DNA of 58,936 nt. Source: Novosphingobium naphthalenivorans NBRC 102051. Lineage in GTDB: Bacteria > Pseudomonadota > Alphaproteobacteria > Sphingomonadales > Sphingomonadaceae. The stretch spans positions 1 through 58,936 of the forward strand of contig NZ_BCTX01000029.1 in assembly GCF_001590985.1 (NCBI RefSeq), written 5' to 3'. Below, one piece after another: positions 24,525-33,085 of the stretch (its first letter is position 1; every line of letters begins with the position of its first letter). The notes beneath the pieces were generated by a model. It had not been told where the DNA came from and did not search any database. It was given only the letters and a program-made list of their open reading frames with translations. The translations under genes were made by a program, and so were the position numbers.

Positions 24525-24926
24525 ATGGACAAACCATCTTCGTCGACGAGCATGTCGCAACTGCCGATCATGACCCGTGCCGATGCGGAAAGCATCGGCT
24601 TCGCGACCTTCAACCATGTTCCGACCTTGCCGGTCGATATTCCGGACGGCGGCTTCACCATCAGCGCGAAAACCAGCGAGGGGCTGCGCGTCACCTTCTA
24701 TTTCGGGCCATACCACACAGGCGGGCCGCCGCGCTTCATCGACATCCAATATCGAGATTCGGCGATGACCGTACCCGGAGGCGACGGATCGCCGGTGCCG
24801 GTGTTCGATATGCTGACGATCGCGGAGAAGGGGATTCACCGCTACGACAGCCGCAAGGCCGATACTTCCGAAAAGCCGTCGATCGCTGTCGTGCTGCTCG
24901 AAACGCCGGAAACCCGCGGTGAATGA
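24525..24926 (+). CDS. Uncharacterised 133-aa protein
   Basis: Not recognised. The reading frame is well formed with a beta-rich core (VPTLPVDIPDGGFTISAKTS, LRVTFYFGPYHTGGPPRFID). It lacks any signal peptide. The stop overlaps an alternative upstream start of the next gene. Confidence 0.55.
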   Translation: MDKPSSSTSMSQLPIMTRADAESIGFATFNHVPTLPVDIPDGGFTISAKTSEGLRVTFYFGPYHTGGPPRFIDIQYRDSAMTVPGGDGSPVPVFDMLTIAEKGIHRYDSRKADTSEKPSIAVVLLETPETRGE

Positions 24927-25066
24927 GGTCGTCGTCGAATTCGCCTGAAAAGGCGCCTGAAGCTGCCCATCCCGAAATCCTGGCGCGAATGGTTGGGCGC
25001 GCCGGTCGTGCCGCCCGCGCCGCGGGCCATCCCTTGCCACCCACCATTTCCACAAGGAGCATCTGC

Positions 25067-25261
25067 ATGACGACTACCGACATCGATACCGCGACCGCCG
25101 AGCAACTCGCGCCCATCCTCTACGCAGCCATTCAGCGCCTCGGCCAGCTCGGCCGCACCGGGGCGGTCGCGCTCGCCGCGTTGGTCGAAGACGACGACGC
25201 TGATTTTGAGGAAGCCTCGAGCTGGATTGGCGACATAGCCGCAGGAGACCTGCGCGAATAG
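25067..25261 (+). CDS. Uncharacterised 64-aa protein (paralogue of the gene at 34987)
   Basis: ATG 25067 follows AAGGAGCATCTGC. The segment ATAEQLAPILYAAIQRLGQL followed by GRTGAVALAALVEDDDAD is nearly repeated in the protein starting at 34987 (ATPEQLAPVLHAAIQRLGQL, GRTGSLALAALVDSEDDD), so the two are paralogues. Predicted to be a short helical protein with an acidic end (SWIGDIAAGDLRE). Function unknown. A terminator-like hairpin follows 29 bp downstream. Confidence 0.65.
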   Translation: MTTTDIDTATAEQLAPILYAAIQRLGQLGRTGAVALAALVEDDDADFEEASSWIGDIAAGDLRE

Positions 25262-25290
25262 CCCATCCGACACCAACATTCCCCGTTTTC

Positions 25291-25322
25291 CACGAAGCCC
25301 GGCCATCGCGCCGGGCTTCGTG
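25291..25322 (+). terminator. Perfect 12-bp terminator-like hairpin
   Basis: CACGAAGCCCGG (25291-25302) and CCGGGCTTCGTG (25311-25322) are perfect complements with an 8-nt loop. A T-run is lacking afterward, but TTTT precedes the stem, so it could end transcription on the minus strand too. Confidence 0.6.
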
Positions 25323-25393
25323 ATTCCGGGGAGCGCAGATGCACCGCCTTGCCCCGAAACCTGATGATCGCGGACCGCTCGAAAAAACGATCG

Positions 25394-26878
25394 ATGACCA
25401 GCTTTACCGCAACCTACAGCCCCGAGGACAACAAGATCCGCATTTACGCATCATCGCGCCTTGATGCCGAGACCTATGCACAGGTCAAGGAGGCCGGGTT
25501 CAAATGGGCTCCGAAACAGGAGCTGTTCGTCGCGCCCAGGTGGACGCCGCAACGCGAGGACCTGGCCATCGAACTGGCTGGCGAGATCGAGGCGGAAGAG
25601 ATGACCCTGGCCGAGCGCGCCGCGATGAAGGCCGAACGGCTCGAGGGCCTTGCAGACAAGCGCCACGCCCAAGCCAACGCCTTTGCGCGCCGCGCGGACG
25701 AACTGTCGCAGGCCTTCTATATGGGCCAGCCGATCCTTGTCGGTCATCATAGCGAGCGCGGTGCGCGCAAGACCCAGGAACGCATGCACTCCGCCATGAC
25801 AGCGGCCGTGAAGGCCGAGAAGGCCGCGGGCTACTGGCTCGGCCGCGCGAGCAGCGCCGAGCATTACGCCAGCAGGAAGAGTGATCCGCGCGTCCGCGCC
25901 AACCGGATCAAGATGCTGCTGGCGGAACTGCGCGACCTTCAGCGCGGCATCAACAGGGCCCATGCGGCGCTGGCGATCTGGGAGGAGATCACGACCGACG
26001 AACAGATCCGCCATGCGCTCGGCAACAGGGATTCCCGCGAACTCTGGTCAGGCTATGATCTCTACTACAAGGTCGACAAGGGCGAGATCACGCCTGCCGA
26101 CGCACGGCAGCAATGCATCGACGGGGCAACGCTCGCCGTCAACGGCCCCAACCGCGGCCGCTGGATCGAGCACGTCCTGCACCGGCTCGCATTCGAGCGT
26201 TCCATGCTGGGCGACGTGCCGCGCTATGATGGCGAACTGACCCCGGTCATCATCCAGGCCTTCGCTCGTGAGCATGGCGCGGAAAGCCCCAAATGCACCG
26301 CGATCGCGGCGGCAGTCTTCCGGCTCGAAAGCCCGGTCCCGCTTCCGGCGCATATCGCGTCGGCATCCACCCTTGAATTGAGCGAGAGCGACTGGCGCGA
26401 CCTGATGCAGGGGTGCGGCTACACGGTGCCCGAGAAAAAGACGCGGCGTGCTTCGCGTAAGCCGGATGCCGTGCCGCTGATCAATCCGTCCGCCGAACAG
26501 GCCCGGCAATTGCAGGCCGTCTGGAATCTGCGGATGGTCGCGGCCTGCAAGGGCAAGTATGGCGCAGCCAAACCCGCGGAAATCTATACGACGACGCAGG
26601 CGATCTATTCGGAAAACTCCAAAGGGGACTATGCCCTCTTCAAGACCGTCGAGATAGCCGCCGATGGCCGCCGCGTCCGGATGGATTGGCAAGGACATGA
26701 GCGCGTGCGGTCTGGCGAGCCGGTGGCCCGCATTCGTATCTCGACGATCGGCAGCGAGTTCTACAAGCCGGATTCAGTGGTGGTGATCACCGACAAGCCG
26801 GGCAAGCCGCTACCGATCGACCTCGATGCTCTGGAAGCCGACGCCCGCCATGCCGCGGCCGAGGAGACCGCAGCATGA
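25394..26878 (+). CDS. DUF3560 domain protein
   Basis: The 494-aa protein starts with the DUF3560 pattern: ATYSPEDNKIRIYASSRLDA, then VKEAGFKWAPKQELFVAPRW, followed by a long helical part with EMTLAERAAMKAERLEGLAD and YWLGRASSAEHYASRK (residues about 60-175). The C-terminal 250 residues are of unknown type. DUF3560 proteins are common on conjugative plasmids and ICEs with no tested function. The ATG at 25394 is chosen because the family begins there, although no good ribosome-binding site is visible. The stop overlaps the next start (ATGA). Confidence 0.8.
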   Translation: MTSFTATYSPEDNKIRIYASSRLDAETYAQVKEAGFKWAPKQELFVAPRWTPQREDLAIELAGEIEAEEMTLAERAAMKAERLEGLADKRHAQANAFARRADELSQAFYMGQPILVGHHSERGARKTQERMHSAMTAAVKAEKAAGYWLGRASSAEHYASRKSDPRVRANRIKMLLAELRDLQRGINRAHAALAIWEEITTDEQIRHALGNRDSRELWSGYDLYYKVDKGEITPADARQQCIDGATLAVNGPNRGRWIEHVLHRLAFERSMLGDVPRYDGELTPVIIQAFAREHGAESPKCTAIAAAVFRLESPVPLPAHIASASTLELSESDWRDLMQGCGYTVPEKKTRRASRKPDAVPLINPSAEQARQLQAVWNLRMVAACKGKYGAAKPAEIYTTTQAIYSENSKGDYALFKTVEIAADGRRVRMDWQGHERVRSGEPVARIRISTIGSEFYKPDSVVVITDKPGKPLPIDLDALEADARHAAAEETAA

Positions 26879-27381
26879 AAACCGGCGTCTCTTCCCGGCC
26901 CGCGGAGCCATCACGGATCGCTGTCCGGCCGCGCAGCGTCTGCGCAAAGGCTGAGATCGCGCCCGCTGCGGAAAACCGAAGCCGCGCGATGCTGATGGAT
27001 AGTCTCGAAACCGCTGCCTGCCTCTGGGAGGCCGTGCTGACATTGCGCGATCATCCCAGTTCCGATCCCGACGCTATCGCCCTGGCGCTGGCCATCCGCC
27101 AAACCTGCAATGCGGTCGGCACGGCTGACCTGCGCTTGACCGTCGTGGGCTGGGCCAGCGCGGTCGAGGCGGCCTGGAGCGTTGTCGCCAACAGCTACGA
27201 CCTGTGTTTCGACTGGGACTTCGTGCCGGACTGGATCGTCGATCATATCGACTGGTCCGATCCTTTCCATCCCACAATAAAGCCGGAACCCGTGCCGCAA
27301 GATCCGGGTCGTGCTGCGGCCGATGAACCTGTCGCCGCCCAGCCGCCCGCCTGGCGGCCGTCTGCCGACGAAAGGAACTGA
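26875..27381 (+). CDS. Uncharacterised 168-aa protein
   Basis: Not recognised. ATGA overlap with the DUF3560 gene indicates co-translation. The N-terminal 40 residues look disordered; a helical middle (TAACLWEAVLTLRDHPSSDP) is followed by an aromatic and acidic segment (SYDLCFDWDFVPDWIVDHID) and a Pro/Ala-rich tail. It may be an accessory partner of the DUF3560 protein. Confidence 0.55.
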   Translation: MKTGVSSRPAEPSRIAVRPRSVCAKAEIAPAAENRSRAMLMDSLETAACLWEAVLTLRDHPSSDPDAIALALAIRQTCNAVGTADLRLTVVGWASAVEAAWSVVANSYDLCFDWDFVPDWIVDHIDWSDPFHPTIKPEPVPQDPGRAAADEPVAAQPPAWRPSADERN

Positions 27382-27383
27382 CC

Positions 27384-27824
27384 ATGGGACGCTCGGTATC
27401 CCATCCCGGCGGAGCGCATGTCGCGTTCTCGCAGTGGGACGCGGGCTGGATCGAGGATGACGACGATTCCGGCACCCGCCATTTCGATGAATTTGCCGCA
27501 CAGGATGACTGGGACTTCATCGTCGCGGATTTTCGGGAACAGGTGCTCGCACTCTATCCTTCGGCATGGGCGCATGACGGCTGGATCGATCGTGAAGACC
27601 GGATTGTCGCCATGAACGGCTATGCCCGCTTCGGCCTCTCGGAATATTGCGGTTGCATAGCCTATTGGGTGGTCTTGCGGGACGATATCGATGTCGGCCA
27701 GGAAGGGCTGGCACAGCGATGGTTCGACCGGATCGGGCCAAAATTCGAGCAGCGTTTCGCGACCCTTGTCCGCCTGGGCAGCTTCTCGAACGGCGAGTCC
27801 GTCTATCGGCGCATCGCCGCCTGA
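27384..27824 (+). CDS. Uncharacterised 146-aa protein
   Basis: Not recognised. Begins 2 bp after the previous stop, behind GGAACTGACC. Tryptophan- and acid-rich (SQWDAGWIEDDDDSGTRHFD, DDWDFIVADFREQVLALYPS). The segment YCGCIAYWVVLRDDIDVGQE looks like a buried strand pair. The gene closes a three-gene unit ahead of the next G-rich leader. Confidence 0.58.
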   Translation: MGRSVSHPGGAHVAFSQWDAGWIEDDDDSGTRHFDEFAAQDDWDFIVADFREQVLALYPSAWAHDGWIDREDRIVAMNGYARFGLSEYCGCIAYWVVLRDDIDVGQEGLAQRWFDRIGPKFEQRFATLVRLGSFSNGESVYRRIAA

Positions 27825-27912
27825 CCGCCCGACTCGCCGATCCATTTTTCGTCCATTCCGCGCTCGCGGTGCCCCATCGGGGTGCTGCATCCCAATCGCG
27901 CAATCGCGCCGC

Positions 27913-27930
27913 GAAGGGGAGGGGGCGGGA
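27913..27930 (+). promoter_or_regulatory. G-run purine leader
   Basis: GAAGGGGAGGGGGCGGGA, 41 bp before ATG 27972, followed by GATGATGAGGTC and CCGGAGGCTCCC-ATG, the same order as at 21949. Confidence 0.4.
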
Positions 27931-27971
27931 TTTGGGGGCGATGATGAGGTCGCAGAAATCCGGAGGCTCCC

Positions 27972-29672
27972 ATGACCTTTCCCACGACAATCAATACGAT
28001 GGTCAGTCCGTCGCTGCTCACCAAAATCAGCCGCTTCAGTGATGGTGGGGTGCTGGCCGCCCTCCTCGAAATTATCCAGAACGCACGTCGAGCTGGCGCG
28101 AAGCGCATCGATATCACCCAGGTTAAGGCCGATCAGGGACTTGTGCTGCGCATCCGCGACGACGGGTGCGGTATCGCCGATCCGGTCAAGTTTCTGGCGC
28201 TCGGCGATTCCGGCTGGGATGAGAAGATCGCGCGATCGGAGGATCCCGCGGGCATGGGTGTGTTCAGTCTTGCCGGCCATCATGTGACCGTGCGCTCCCA
28301 TCCCGCCGCGATCGGCGCGGCCTGGCAAGTGTCGATCCCTCCGCACGCATGGGAAAGCGGCCAGGCGCTCGACGTCATCCCTTCCTCGCTCGACCAGGGC
28401 ACGGAAATCGAGATCGACCTGCCCGAGGCGTGGGCGCAGCAATTGGAACAGTCCGTCAAGAGCGCGGCTCGTTTCTGCCCGGTGTCGATCTGGTTCGATG
28501 GCAACCGGCAACCGTACGAGAATTTCCTTCATGGCGCCGTGCGGATCGAGGAATGGGAAGGCTGCCGCATCGGCGTCTTCACCGATAAATATGATCTCCA
28601 TCGCGAACAGCCCAGGATCAACTTCCACGGGCTTACCGTGTGCTGCCGGCTGCCGTTCGTCAGCGACGCCGATGGCGGCCGGGGCTGGTATGCCAAGGTC
28701 GATATCGTCGACACCTGCCCAATTCGGTTTGTCCTGCCAGCGCGCAAGGAAATTTTGCAGGGGGCCGCGCTCGAGGCGCTGCGCGAAGCCTGTGAGGCGG
28801 CGATCTTCCGCACCATCGCCCGCAAAGGCCACCATCGGCTTTCCTTTGCCCATTGGCAGCGCGCCAGGGCACTCGGCATATCCCTGCCGGAAGCAGCCCC
28901 CTGGCTCCATGAATGGACGCCGCGCACGGCGGAAACCGATGGCGTTCCGATCGGCGAACGGGTGGCGGGCGAGCCGATGATCCTGATGCCGGCGGACCAG
29001 ACCCACATCGAGCAAGCCGTGAACCGCGCGGTTGCTTCAGGACGGCCGCTCGGCGCGGCGCTGGTACGTCCGATCGACGATTTCGCGGGATATGTCTGGT
29101 ATAATGCCATCCCGCGGGTGCTCGGCTGTTCCTTCCGTATCGAGCGGGGTGAAGGCGACATCTGCGACTACGGTGCGGACATGGAACCGCCATCCGATTT
29201 TCGCTCCGGGCGGGTCGAGGCAATCTCCCTCGAAATCGCCGTGCAGGGGCAGGACGTTCCCACCGAAAACGTCGATGTGATCGTGCTTCCCGCCGATGTC
29301 CTGATCATGCCACCCGATCGCTGGACCGATCTTGAGGAGGTCATCATCCTGCTCGGAGCCGACAGCGCGATCACGCCCTGCGAACTTGCCTCGCTGATCG
29401 AAGCTGCCTGTTTCTATCCCGATGAGGATTGCGATGCCGACAGCTATCATACCCAGCAGGCGGCGTTCGAGATGCAGGCGCGCTTCGTCGCGAACATGTT
29501 GCTGCTCGGTGAGGATGCCGCGGTCCTCGAACGCGTCCGCGAGGCGATGCGCGAGCATGTCGCCTGGCTGATCCCCAAGGACCGGGCGATCAGGATGCAG
29601 GCTGTCAACCATCGGGTCGAGGCCAGCTTCGCGGACAATGACGACATGTCCGTGCTCAGCGCCGTCGAATAG
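27972..29672 (+). CDS. GHKL (Hsp90/MORC-like) ATP-binding protein
   Basis: The 566-aa protein has an N-terminal GHKL ATPase domain. The N-box is EIIQNARRAGAKRIDI (about residues 33-48), the G1 box IRDDGCGI (about 60-67) and the G2 box PAGMGVFSLAGHHV (about 92-105). The spacing is closest to MORC/Hsp90-type ATPases rather than histidine kinases; no phospho-acceptor domain follows. Residues 240-370 and the C-terminal 200 residues are of unknown fold. GHKL proteins next to uncharacterised partners are common in defence islands. Well-placed GGAGG precedes ATG 27972. Its partner, if any, is not identified. Confidence 0.82.
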   Translation: MTFPTTINTMVSPSLLTKISRFSDGGVLAALLEIIQNARRAGAKRIDITQVKADQGLVLRIRDDGCGIADPVKFLALGDSGWDEKIARSEDPAGMGVFSLAGHHVTVRSHPAAIGAAWQVSIPPHAWESGQALDVIPSSLDQGTEIEIDLPEAWAQQLEQSVKSAARFCPVSIWFDGNRQPYENFLHGAVRIEEWEGCRIGVFTDKYDLHREQPRINFHGLTVCCRLPFVSDADGGRGWYAKVDIVDTCPIRFVLPARKEILQGAALEALREACEAAIFRTIARKGHHRLSFAHWQRARALGISLPEAAPWLHEWTPRTAETDGVPIGERVAGEPMILMPADQTHIEQAVNRAVASGRPLGAALVRPIDDFAGYVWYNAIPRVLGCSFRIERGEGDICDYGADMEPPSDFRSGRVEAISLEIAVQGQDVPTENVDVIVLPADVLIMPPDRWTDLEEVIILLGADSAITPCELASLIEAACFYPDEDCDADSYHTQQAAFEMQARFVANMLLLGEDAAVLERVREAMREHVAWLIPKDRAIRMQAVNHRVEASFADNDDMSVLSAVE

Positions 29673-29744
29673 CCCCTTCCCATACCAGCCTGCCAGGCGT
29701 GCTGTCGCGCGCCGCGGCGGGCCATGTCCATGAGGAACCGCCCC

Positions 29745-30335
29745 ATGACCCAAGCTCCGCCATTCAGGAAGATTTTCGACGGCGTCGCGACGCGCGAGCA
29801 GATGTTCGAGCTGTTCAACCGCGTCCCAGACTGCCCCTGTGAGGATCGTATTTCGGGAAAGGCCTTTGAGAATAGCTGGTTTGAAATCGAGAGCACCTCC
29901 TACGAATACATGCTCGAGATGCTGCCGCCATTGTTCATGCGCGCCGGGATGTTCGCGATGTCCGAACTCAAGGCCGGTTTCGTCGGCTCTGTCTTTTTCG
30001 AGATCGTGATCGGACGCACCCGCTGGTTCACCGGCTATTGCAACCTTGGTCACCGCCATAGCCCTGACGCGATGCGCGCGGCGATTGTCGAGCATGAGAC
30101 AACGGGCACCGCCGGCCTGTCGCGCGACGCAAAGCTCGACCTGATATGGGCGCGCACGCCTGCCGACTATCGCGGTCTTGCCGGGGAGGCCGCTCCCGAT
30201 TCCTGGCCTCCCGAACACCGCGGCAAGCGTGTCATCCTTGTCCATCAACCCGGCGTCGGCACGGTCCAGAAGCTTCTCGAAGATCTTACGGACGACGAGA
30301 TCAGCGCCCGGCTGCCCATAGATCCGATGATCTAG
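29745..30335 (+). CDS. DUF1419 domain protein
   Basis: The 196-aa protein shows the DUF1419 pattern: EQMFELFNRVPDCPCEDRIS, ENSWFEIESTSYEYMLEMLP, then MFAMSELKAGFVGSVFFEIV and RWFTGYCNLGHRHSPDAMRA. The family is widespread on alphaproteobacterial plasmids with no assigned function. ATG 29745 follows GAGGAACCG; an ATG at 29724 in frame would give a longer N-terminus. Confidence 0.85.
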   Translation: MTQAPPFRKIFDGVATREQMFELFNRVPDCPCEDRISGKAFENSWFEIESTSYEYMLEMLPPLFMRAGMFAMSELKAGFVGSVFFEIVIGRTRWFTGYCNLGHRHSPDAMRAAIVEHETTGTAGLSRDAKLDLIWARTPADYRGLAGEAAPDSWPPEHRGKRVILVHQPGVGTVQKLLEDLTDDEISARLPIDPMI

Positions 30336-30379
30336 CCGGTCGGCAACCATGCGGACCAACATCCCCAAAGGAATTTGCC

Positions 30380-30739
30380 ATGACAATGCAACGCAAGGTG
30401 CTGGTCGTGATGCGATCCAGCCATCTCCACACCGAGCTGGTCGAGGTGACCGCGAAGGTGAACGTGATCGGCGACGCCATGAACCCCAAGGTCGAAGCAG
30501 ACCTAGCGGTGATCGAAGGTCTCGCGCGCAAGGCTATGCGACAGCAAGAGCCGCTGTCCGGCCAGGAGCAACCCGGCTTCGGCCCTTTCGGCGACCCAGA
30601 GGCCGCCTTCGATCTCGATTTCGTCCTGTGCGCTCTGATCGACGCCGCGATGAACCGGGGCCGGATCGTGCCGGTCAAGCAGGTCGCGACGGAGACCGTC
30701 GAGCGGTGGGGCAGGGGATCGGAGACGAACGATGCCTAG
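30380..30739 (+). CDS. Uncharacterised 119-aa protein
   Basis: Not recognised. ATG 30380 is preceded by AAAGGAATTTGCC. Starts with RKVLVVMRSSHLHTELVEVT; the C-terminal part has a short hydrophobic helix (FDLDFVLCALIDAAMNRGRI). Overlaps the following small gene by 8 bp in another frame. Confidence 0.55.
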   Translation: MTMQRKVLVVMRSSHLHTELVEVTAKVNVIGDAMNPKVEADLAVIEGLARKAMRQQEPLSGQEQPGFGPFGDPEAAFDLDFVLCALIDAAMNRGRIVPVKQVATETVERWGRGSETNDA

Positions 30740-30950
30740 ATATTCCGTCGACGTGAAAGCGTTCATCTCCGTCATCGTCGATGCGGATGACGCCACCGAG
30801 GCGCGGGAACGGGCCGATCATTTTGTGGAATGGCTGTCCCCGACAATCGAGCAAATCGACGACTAAAGCGCCAACCATGATCCGATCGATACCGATACCG
30901 GCCCGTTCGATATCGATGGCGAAAGCTGCGTCGAGGCGATCGGCGACTGA
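30732..30950 (+). pseudogene. Small gene interrupted by an in-frame stop
   Basis: ATG 30732 opens MPRYSVDVKAFISVIVDADD, which ends at TAA 30864-30866 after 44 codons. The same frame then stays open for 27 more codons to TGA 30948-30950 and reads GPFDIDGESCVEAIGD, which looks like the natural end of the protein. A nonsense change at 30864 is therefore likely; a 44-aa truncated product may still be made. The overlap with the previous gene suggests translational coupling. Confidence 0.5.
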
Positions 30951-31004
30951 GCCGGCTTCGTGCTCTCGACCTCCATTCTGTCCTTTTCATCGAGGAGCCC
31001 GAAA

Positions 31005-31544
31005 ATGGCCAATCACTATCTGCAAACGGCGTTCGCCATTCCGGTGACGCCGGCGGAAGCGTTGCTGCTCAAGGAATGCTTCGCCGTGTCGGCGCAGCTG
31101 TCCAGCGACTTCGCAGAACTCTCGTCTGACAGCCTGCAAGCGGTGAAGACCTGTTACGCGTCGCTCAGCGAAGCCTTCAGGAACACCTTCCCGAAAAAGC
31201 CGGAAGAGGAAGATCCATTCGCGGACTTTCTCGATCTCTGGTCCGACCCGGGCTTCCCCGAGTTCGACGCCGACCTCATTATTCAAGGTGACCCGGAGGC
31301 CAGGACACAGTTCGCGTTCATCAGCGGCCATGAGGTCGACGTTCCGGCTCTCGCATCACTGATCCAGAAGGTCTGCAAATCCGCGCTGCCCTTCGGTTTT
31401 CAATGGGCGGAGGTGGCTGACAAGGACATCGCCGGCGCTTTCGGCGGCGGCTATTATGTCGTCACCGATACGGAAATATTCGGCGGCTCGACCCGGTGGC
31501 TCATGGCGGAGACGCTGCAAACCGCGCGGGCGGGCGCGACATGA
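31005..31544 (+). CDS. Uncharacterised 179-aa protein
   Basis: Not recognised. ATG 31005 follows GAGGAGCCCGAAA. The N-terminal half is helical (ALLLKECFAVSAQLSSDFAE), the middle acidic (PEEEDPFADFLDLWSDPGFP) and the C-terminal half strand-rich (GFQWAEVADKDIAGAFGGGY). A cofactor-binding role is possible from the Gly-rich AGAFGGGYYVV, but this is weak. Its stop overlaps the next start. Confidence 0.58.
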   Translation: MANHYLQTAFAIPVTPAEALLLKECFAVSAQLSSDFAELSSDSLQAVKTCYASLSEAFRNTFPKKPEEEDPFADFLDLWSDPGFPEFDADLIIQGDPEARTQFAFISGHEVDVPALASLIQKVCKSALPFGFQWAEVADKDIAGAFGGGYYVVTDTEIFGGSTRWLMAETLQTARAGAT

Positions 31545-31906
31545 AGCCGCTGCTCACGCGGCCGTGCAACGAATGCCCCTGGCGCCGCGATCATCCCGCC
31601 GGTTGGCTGGGCGGCTACCGGCCGGAGGATTTCACGCAGCAGATCCAGTTCGACGGGCCGCCGCTGCCTTGCCACAAGACCATTCCGGGCGACGGCAGCG
31701 ATGCCCGCGCCATGTGCGCCGGCGCGCTCATCTTCATGCGCAACAGCTGCAAAGGCGCGCACCATCCCGATTATGGCGACGCGCTCGATACGGTCGAGCC
31801 GGATACCGAGACGGTATTCGCGTGGTCGCAGGAATTTCTAGAGCATCATAACAACCCGGCACAATGGATCGAGAGCGTCCGGGCCAGGATGATGCAGCGG
31901 CCCTGA
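31541..31906 (+). CDS. Cysteine-rich protein resembling the DUF6283 family
   Basis: This 121-aa protein begins TRPCNECPWRRDHPAGWLGG, then LPCHKTIPGD and MCAGALIFMRNSCKGAHHPD. The spaced cysteines and histidines (C-x2-C, CH, C-x-G, C-x-G-x-HH) fit a metal- or Fe-S-binding small domain of the DUF6283 type, seen in phages and plasmids. ATGA overlap with the previous gene. Function unknown. Confidence 0.62.
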   Translation: MKPLLTRPCNECPWRRDHPAGWLGGYRPEDFTQQIQFDGPPLPCHKTIPGDGSDARAMCAGALIFMRNSCKGAHHPDYGDALDTVEPDTETVFAWSQEFLEHHNNPAQWIESVRARMMQRP

Positions 31907-31989
31907 GACCGCCAATAGCCTTCCATCCCCGATACAAGACCGGGCGCCTCGTGCGCCGCGTCCGGTCGAATCCGCCAGGGAGACATCCG

Positions 31990-32412
31990 ATGAACGACGA
32001 TCATTTCGACGGGCTGGTCAATGACGCGACCCATGCGGTCACCAACCTCATTCCCGACACCGTGCTGGACGGTCTTCGCGATAGGGAAAGGTCGGACCTG
32101 CTTTTCCAGATCAATGACGCGCTGACACCGATCCTGCGCGATGTGATCGACAGGACCGACACCGACAATCCGACCCGCGCCAGCACGGTTGCTGCCCTGA
32201 TCTCCGAGTTGCTGGAGACCCATGCCCAAAAGTGCGACGAGGGCGGCGATTGCGAGGATGACCGTCCGCCGCACGTGATTTCGGAAATCCACGGCACCAG
32301 TGCCAATATCGACAGCATCGCGAGCTGCGACATGGAGACGGGGACGCAGATCTACCTCGTGCTGGACGATCGCACCTCGTTCCGCATCACCGTGGAAGCG
32401 ATTGCCGCATGA
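31990..32412 (+). CDS. Uncharacterised 140-aa protein
   Basis: Not recognised. Reads as a soluble acidic protein with a helical first half (DTVLDGLRDRERSDLLFQIN) and strands near the end (TQIYLVLDDRTSFRITVEAI). The CGAGGGCGGCGA stretch encodes a KCDEGGDCEDDR loop with two cysteines. Followed by a start-stop overlap. Confidence 0.55.
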   Translation: MNDDHFDGLVNDATHAVTNLIPDTVLDGLRDRERSDLLFQINDALTPILRDVIDRTDTDNPTRASTVAALISELLETHAQKCDEGGDCEDDRPPHVISEIHGTSANIDSIASCDMETGTQIYLVLDDRTSFRITVEAIAA

Positions 32413-32609
32413 TCGAGATGCACATGGCGCTTCGCGCGCTCAGGCAGATCGCACTCGCTTCCACCCAGAGCGAACTCGATGTCGCCAGGATGGATGCCGC
32501 CGATATCCTCGACGAGGCCGGTTGGGAGAAGTCGGCGCGCACCGTCATCGACAGTATTGGCCTTCCGGTCGCCTCCGACGATGCGGAAGGCACACAGCAA
32601 CAAGGCTGA
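32409..32609 (+). CDS. Uncharacterised 66-aa protein
   Basis: Not recognised. ATGA overlap with the previous gene. Predicted as one or two helices (MALRALRQIALASTQSELDV, RMDAADILDEAGWEKSARTV). Confidence 0.48.
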   Translation: MIEMHMALRALRQIALASTQSELDVARMDAADILDEAGWEKSARTVIDSIGLPVASDDAEGTQQQG

Positions 32610-32673
32610 TCCCGCTGCCTATGCCCGCCTGCCGGGCACAAAGTTTCCTCACCGCAACATCATGGAGGATATC

Positions 32674-32862
32674 ATGGCCCAACTGTCTCCCCTTCGTGGG
32701 GTCTTAGCAAGCGCGGAGCACGCATATGCCTGCGCGATTCAGCGCCGCAGCGCCACCGGCCGCAATCAGTATGTCATCCGCACCGGCAGTTCGATCCAGC
32801 CGTTCCGTGTGACGGAGACGCGTCCGGCGAAGGACGAGAATCTCGTCCTGCACGTCGCCTGA
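32674..32862 (+). CDS. Uncharacterised 62-aa protein
   Basis: Not recognised. GGAGGATATC before ATG 32674 fixes the start over the in-frame ATG at 32662. The text YVIRTGSSIQPFRVTETRPA suggests a beta-hairpin fold. Similar tiny proteins are common in such gene runs. Confidence 0.48.
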   Translation: MAQLSPLRGVLASAEHAYACAIQRRSATGRNQYVIRTGSSIQPFRVTETRPAKDENLVLHVA

Positions 32863-32890
32863 CGGAATTCCCATCATCGAGGAGGCGCCA

Positions 32891-33085
32891 ATGAACACTG
32901 CCGATCGATACCCGATTGCGCCTGGCATGTGGATCAGGACCGAGGAGAACGAGAAGCTCCTGTTCCTGCGATATTCCTCGACCGGCCACTGGGGCTTCTT
33001 TTCCGAGGACGGCCATCACACCGCGCGGGAATACAAGCTGCCGCTCGCGGGCCTCAAACCCTGGTACAAGGAACGCCGCCCATGA
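32891..33085 (+). CDS. Uncharacterised 64-aa protein
   Basis: Not recognised. Strong GAGGAGG upstream of ATG 32891. Contains LFLRYSSTGHWGFFSEDGHH, a Gly/aromatic strand pattern. The end overlaps the next start (ATGA). Confidence 0.5.
   Translation: MNTADRYPIAPGMWIRTEENEKLLFLRYSSTGHWGFFSEDGHHTAREYKLPLAGLKPWYKERRP

Noticed and set aside
27243..29015. 590-aa minus-strand ORF over the GHKL gene
   Set aside because: Antisense shadow with no ribosome-binding site or family motifs.
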